Below are positions 5,044-5,044 of a stretch of 5,044 bases of DNA, piece after piece (position 1 is the stretch's first letter; every line of letters starts with the position of its first letter). The position numbers and the translations under genes were made by a program. The notes beneath the pieces were generated by a model, which was not told the DNA's origin, did not search any database, and was given only the letters and a program-made list of their open reading frames with translations. Source of the stretch: Acidobacteriota bacterium (GTDB taxonomy: Bacteria; Acidobacteriota; Polarisedimenticolia; Gp22-AA2); assembly GCA_016202915.1 (NCBI GenBank), contig JACQNT010000050.1, positions 1 to 5,044 on the forward strand, given 5' to 3'.

Positions 5044-5044
5044 C

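Larger units (their letters stand above)
4785..5044 (-). promoter_or_regulatory. Leader/promoter region of the hfq-like gene
   Basis: About 260 bases lie between the hfq-like GTG and the window edge. The minus-strand open frame here gives a Gly/Arg/Pro-rich product with no domain, and I do not call it a gene. Visible contents are the Shine-Dalgarno GGGAG at 4798-4794 with a stronger GGAGG at 4805-4801 (too far, 16 bases), an 18-bp tandem duplication at 4823-4858, a small stem at 4975-4980/4990-4995 (GCCCGA/TCGGGC), and a possible extended -10 at the extreme right end. If that promoter is real, the mRNA leader would be about 240 nt. Confidence 0.5.

Noticed and set aside
4790..5044. Minus-strand 84-codon frame running to the window edge
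   Set aside because: It is Gly/Arg/Pro-rich, partly made by the 18-bp repeat, and has no recognisable family. It is more likely a non-coding leader of hfq, although its upstream end is not visible.

Overview
The window is about 5 kb of GC-rich bacterial chromosome. The Hfq-like Sm protein at its right end (4458-4784, minus) has the long N-terminal tail and the 'IEWYDRNCIKVNR / IKYMYKAEE' wording that I associate with Acidobacteriota. Together with the GC content this suggests an acidobacterium or a close relative. That placement is an inference from one small protein.

Layout from left to right: (i) 1-123 (+), the last 40 codons of an inositol-monophosphatase-family protein; (ii) 124-483, a gene-poor gap with a few hairpins and a very short, doubtful trace of a transposase zinc-binding domain on the minus strand; (iii) 484-2061 (-), a 525-residue multi-membrane-spanning polysaccharide flippase (Wzx/MOP-like); (iv) 2062-2333, a divergent intergenic region with a perfect 12-bp AT-centred palindrome; (v) 2334-3323 (+), an FkbM-family methyltransferase whose GC content is clearly below that of its neighbours; (vi) 3344-4396 (-), PdxA of vitamin B6 synthesis, convergent with fkbM; (vii) 4458-4784 (-), the Hfq-like protein, 61 bp upstream of pdxA on the same strand; (viii) 4785-5044, a non-coding leader or promoter region upstream of hfq with an 18-bp tandem duplication.

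The genes fall into two themes. The flippase and the FkbM methyltransferase are a divergent pair that fits surface-glycan export and decoration, and the methyltransferase looks acquired. The hfq-like gene and pdxA are probably co-transcribed housekeeping genes, with GC-rich hairpins in the gap between them and no visible Shine-Dalgarno before pdxA. I did not find convincing evidence of a new multi-gene system. The points most worth checking are the divergent Sm protein, the fkbM composition island with its palindromic control region, and the structured hfq-pdxA junction.
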